From Streptomyces atriruber (GTDB lineage Bacteria; Actinomycetota; Actinomycetes; Streptomycetales; Streptomycetaceae): 44,309 nt of DNA. Each line of letters starts with the position of its first letter. The first letter of the stretch is position 1. Below, in pieces: positions 41,921-44,309 of the stretch. The stretch lies in contig NZ_LIPN01000113.1 of the NCBI RefSeq assembly GCF_001418325.1, positions 1 to 44,309 of the forward strand. The letters run 5' to 3'. The notes beneath the pieces were generated by a model. The model made no database searches, was not told the origin of the DNA, and saw only the letters and a list, made by a program, of their open reading frames with translations. Made by a program: the position numbers and the translations under genes.

Positions 41921-41937
41921 TCACCCCGATCGGGGCA
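41921..41937 (-). promoter_or_regulatory. Weak island operator in the 41832-42124 gap
   Basis: Toward the gene at 41831 it reads TGCCCC-GATCG-GGGTGA; the right arm is perfect and the left poor. Another half-site TCACCC is at 41970-41975. The rest of this 293-base divergent gap shows no gene; it has CTTGACAG on the minus strand near 41899, a possible -35 for the leftward gene. Confidence 0.4.
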
Positions 41938-42124
41938 TCTCACTCGGTAGGAACCGCTTCTTCGCCCCGTCACCCGCGGATTTGGTTCCCCCTCCGGCTC
42001 CACCCCTCTGCTCCCTGCGTGCTCTTCGTTCTCTCCACATCGTCGCCCGGGACCCCGGTGGCCCTCCGTCCTACCCGTCCGTCCTGCCCCCAGGAGGCGG
42101 GCCGTTCGCAGTGAGGATGCCGCC

Positions 42125-42505
42125 ATGAACCACGGCGTTCCGCCCCCTGCCGGGCATCTGTGCAGCTACCGGGCCCACGGCCGCACCGTCATCGAGTTCC
42201 ACGGCGAGATCGACATCGCGGCGGCGCTGACGATCCTGCCGGTCCTGGACGCTGCGACCGCGCCGCACGAGACGCTGATCGTCATCGACCTCACGCCGGT
42301 CACCTTCTTCGACTGCTCCGGCCTGGCCCTGCTCTGCAGGGCCCGCAGCCGCCTGGAGGCACGGCGCGGCGAACTGCTCCTGGTCTGCCCCCAGCCCCTC
42401 ATCCTGCGGATGCTGCGCATCCTGGGCCTCACCGCCCGGTTCCGCCCGGCCCCGACCCTGACCGACGCCCTGCGCGACGGCCGACCGGCCCGTGAACTGA
42501 GCTGA
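42125..42505 (+). CDS. STAS-domain anti-sigma factor antagonist
   Basis: The 126-aa protein is a single STAS domain (SpoIIAA/RsbV type): TVIEFHGEIDIAAALTILPV, LIVIDLTPVTFFDCSGLALL, with Ser in FFDCSGL (about residue 64) as the phosphorylation site, and the ELLLVCPQPLILRMLRILGL helix. Such proteins release a sigma factor by binding its anti-sigma kinase. Divergent from the gene at 41831, which might be its partner. It is followed by a strong terminator. No ribosome binding site of good quality; start by alignment. Confidence 0.85.
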   Translation: MNHGVPPPAGHLCSYRAHGRTVIEFHGEIDIAAALTILPVLDAATAPHETLIVIDLTPVTFFDCSGLALLCRARSRLEARRGELLLVCPQPLILRMLRILGLTARFRPAPTLTDALRDGRPARELS

Positions 42506-42531
42506 GCCGAGCCATCCGCGACGGAGAACGA

Positions 42532-42567
42532 CGAAGGCCCCCACCGGCGAACCGGTGGGGGCCTTCG
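42532..42567. terminator. Terminator between STAS gene and tRNA-Ser
   Basis: A 16-bp perfect stem, left arm 42532-42547 (CGAAGGCCCCCACCGG), loop CGAA, right arm 42552-42567. It can work for the STAS gene on the plus strand and the tRNA on the minus strand. Confidence 0.9.
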
Positions 42568-42587
42568 TCTGCCCTTGCGGGCGGGTG

Positions 42588-42672
42588 CGGAGGATACGAG
42601 ATTCGAACTCGTGAGGGGTTGCCCCCAACACGCTTTCCAAGCGTGCGCCCTAGGCCACTAGGCGAATCCTCC
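42588..42672 (-). tRNA. tRNA-Ser (anticodon GGA)
   Basis: On the minus strand it begins GGAGGATTCGCCTAGTGG and pairs with ATCCTCC at the 3' end; the anticodon arm reads CTTGGAAAG with GGA, there is a long variable arm and the T loop GTTCGAATC. Discriminator G; CCA is not encoded. Confidence 0.93.
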
Positions 42673-42794
42673 GCCGCAAACAATACAAGACGTTGGGGAG
42701 TGCTCGCGAACACGATCGGCTCGGCGGGCTCCCGAGGTCGGAACGGTTCCTCCCGGCGTCGCTTCCGCGCCCCGGGATCCGCTACTGTGGGGGC

Positions 42795-42885
42795 CAGCCC
42801 CTCACGTGGCGCTATCTGACTGAACTCCCCCAGGGCCGGAAGGCAGCAAGGGTAGGTCGGCTCTGGCGGGTGCGTGGGGGGCGCT
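42795..42885 (+). ncRNA. ffs: Small signal recognition particle RNA
   Basis: Contains the conserved SRP apical region AGGGCCGGAAGGCAGCAAGG and closing arms GCCCCTCACG (42797-42806) with CGTGGGGGGC (42873-42882). A -10-like TACTGT is at 42783-42788. Lying just before dnaX is the usual actinobacterial arrangement. Ends are estimated to within a few bases. Confidence 0.9.
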
Positions 42886-42920
42886 TTGCGTTGGGGCGGT
42901 CCTGGTTGTCGGTGGTCGCC

Positions 42921-42935
42921 TATAACCTCGTATGC
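42921..42935 (+). promoter_or_regulatory. -10 element suggesting leaderless dnaX mRNA
   Basis: TATAAC (42921-42926) ends 9 bases before the GTG start. No ribosome binding site precedes the GTG, so transcription may begin at or within a few bases of it. Confidence 0.5.
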
Positions 42936-44309
42936 GTGTCGTCTCTCGCCTTGTATCGCCGCTATCGCCCGGAGTCGTTCGCCGAGGTCATCGGGCAGGA
43001 GCATGTGACCGACCCGCTGCAGCAGGCGCTGCGGAACAACCGGGTCAACCATGCCTACCTGTTCAGTGGCCCGCGCGGCTGCGGCAAGACGACCAGCGCG
43101 CGCATTCTGGCCCGCTGTCTCAACTGTGAGCAAGGTCCCACTCCCACGCCCTGCGGCGAGTGCCAGTCCTGCCGCGACCTGGCGCGGAACGGGCCGGGTT
43201 CGATCGACGTCATCGAGATCGACGCGGCGTCGCACGGTGGTGTGGACGACGCCCGTGACCTGCGCGAAAAGGCCTTCTTCGGCCCGGCGAGCAGTCGCTA
43301 CAAGATCTACATCATCGATGAGGCCCACATGGTCACCTCGGCGGGCTTCAACGCCCTCCTGAAGGTGGTCGAGGAGCCCCCGGAGCACCTCAAGTTCATC
43401 TTCGCGACGACCGAGCCCGAGAAGGTCATCGGCACGATCCGGTCGCGCACCCACCACTACCCCTTCCGGCTGGTGCCCCCCGGCACCCTCCGGGACTATC
43501 TCGCCGAGGTCTGCGGCCGCGAGGACATGGCCGTCGAGGACGGGGTGTTCCCGCTGGTCGTGCGGGCCGGTGCCGGTTCCGTGCGTGACTCCATGTCCGT
43601 CATGGACCAGCTCCTCGCCGGTGCGCGCGAGGACGGTGTGACGTATGCCATGGCGACGTCCCTCCTCGGGTACACGGACGGCTCGCTGCTCGACTCCGTC
43701 ATCGAGGCCTTCGCCTCCGGGGACGGGGCCGCGGCCTTCGAGGTCGTGGACCGCGTCATCGAGGGCGGCAACGACCCGCGCCGCTTCGTCGCCGACCTCC
43801 TGGAGCGGCTGCGGGACCTCGTGATCCTCGCCGCGGTGCCGGACGCCGCCGAGAAGGGGCTCATCGACGCCCCGGCCGACGTCGTCGAGCGGATGCAGGC
43901 GCAGGCCGGTGTCTTCGGCGGCGCCGAGCTCAGCCGCGCGGCCGACCTCGTGAACGAGGGCCTGACGGAGATGCGCGGCGCCACGTCCCCGCGGCTCCAG
44001 CTGGAGCTGATCTGCGCGCGCGTGCTGCTCCCCGCGGCGTACGACGACGAGCGCTCGGTCATGGCCCGCCTCGACCGCCTGGAGCGCGGCGGGAACTTCG
44101 TGCCCGGCGGCCAGGGCCCCGGTCCTGCGATGGGTTACGTCCCCGGGCCCGAGGCCCACGCGGGCGTGCAGCAGCCCGGGGCGCCCATGCCGCAGGGCGG
44201 ACCCGCGCAGGCCCCACACGCCCCGCAAGGGCCGCCGGTACCTCCCGGTGGGGGCCCGGCGGCGGCGCGTGCGGCGGTACGGGGCGCGGGCGCACCCACA
44301 CCCCAGCAG
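42936..44309 (+). CDS. dnaX: DNA polymerase III subunits gamma/tau (5' part)
   Basis: Clamp-loader ATPase that loads the sliding clamp at the replication fork. The 458 codons visible include LYRRYRPESFAEVIGQEHV, Walker A GPRGCGKTTSAR (about 45-56), zinc module C..C..C..C (CLNCEQGPTPTPCGECQSC, about 65-83), DEAHM Walker B (about 127-131), the sensor SRTHHYPFRL and domain III helices. From about residue 385 it becomes Pro/Gly/Gln-rich. It starts at GTG 42936 and has no stop in the window, so it is truncated by the window edge. Gamma versus tau cannot be judged here. Confidence 0.95.
   Translation, partial: MSSLALYRRYRPESFAEVIGQEHVTDPLQQALRNNRVNHAYLFSGPRGCGKTTSARILARCLNCEQGPTPTPCGECQSCRDLARNGPGSIDVIEIDAASHGGVDDARDLREKAFFGPASSRYKIYIIDEAHMVTSAGFNALLKVVEEPPEHLKFIFATTEPEKVIGTIRSRTHHYPFRLVPPGTLRDYLAEVCGREDMAVEDGVFPLVVRAGAGSVRDSMSVMDQLLAGAREDGVTYAMATSLLGYTDGSLLDSVIEAFASGDGAAAFEVVDRVIEGGNDPRRFVADLLERLRDLVILAAVPDAAEKGLIDAPADVVERMQAQAGVFGGAELSRAADLVNEGLTEMRGATSPRLQLELICARVLLPAAYDDERSVMARLDRLERGGNFVPGGQGPGPAMGYVPGPEAHAGVQQPGAPMPQGGPAQAPHAPQGPPVPPGGGPAAARAAVRGAGAPTPQQ

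Noticed and set aside
21460..42000. Cas, transposase or plasmid origin functions in the island
   Set aside because: None found; only the short ORF-less element at 22596-22764 looks mobile.

Overview
The window is a chromosomal segment of a high-GC actinomycete, almost certainly a Streptomyces or close relative. Supporting signs are very GC-rich third codon positions, frequent GTG starts, a WhiB-family protein, ATGA/GTGA start-stop overlaps, an actinobacterial small SRP RNA, tRNA-Ser(GGA) and dnaX at the right end.

Layout. (1) 0.1-4.5 kb: host genes. These are an ABC-F ATPase, a GNAT acetyltransferase, and a leftward group of an unknown gene, a rhomboid-like membrane protein and an ankyrin-type protein. 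A 14-bp tandem repeat lies across the start of the rhomboid-like gene. (2) 4.6-16.4 kb: a compact non-contractile phage-tail module. It has an XRE-type repressor-like gene diverging from a WhiB-like gene and a small MerR-type gene. These are followed in canonical order by a tail terminator, the major tail protein, a G/GT-type chaperone pair, a very short tape measure, a Dit-like protein, a large hub/tip protein, a fibre-like protein, an amidase and two holin/XhlA-like proteins, then a strong terminator. No terminase, portal, capsid, sheath, integrase or replication gene is present, so it looks like a domesticated tail particle (tailocin-like). Two A/T-richer genes, one on the opposite strand, sit inside it between the chaperone and the tape measure.

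(3) 16.4-42.5 kb: about 20 genes for membrane, energy and stress physiology. They comprise three paralogous small membrane proteins (DUF7144 type), PPK2 polyphosphate kinase, a P-type cation ATPase, a nonapeptide-repeat protein with an RDD protein, an operon of membrane protein, GH63-type and GH13 glycosidases and an MFS transporter, a DUF6325/DUF1269 pair, a large LuxR regulator and a LuxR fragment, a frameshifted lipid kinase, DUF2252, YihY, a PLDc_N/SHOCT protein, a SulP transporter, and a divergent pair with a STAS anti-sigma antagonist. Nearly every transcription unit here has the same 17-bp inverted repeat upstream, consensus TCACCC-N5-GGGTGA, usually 35-90 bp before the start codon. This suggests that genes scattered on both strands form one co-regulated island, and it is the main finding. 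A MITE-like element lies between the convergent RDD and MFS genes and supplies both stop codons.

(4) 42.5-44.3 kb: terminator, tRNA-Ser(GGA) on the minus strand, SRP RNA, and the 5' part of dnaX, which runs off the window.

All calls come from reading the sequence and translations by eye. No database search was run; family names are from memory.
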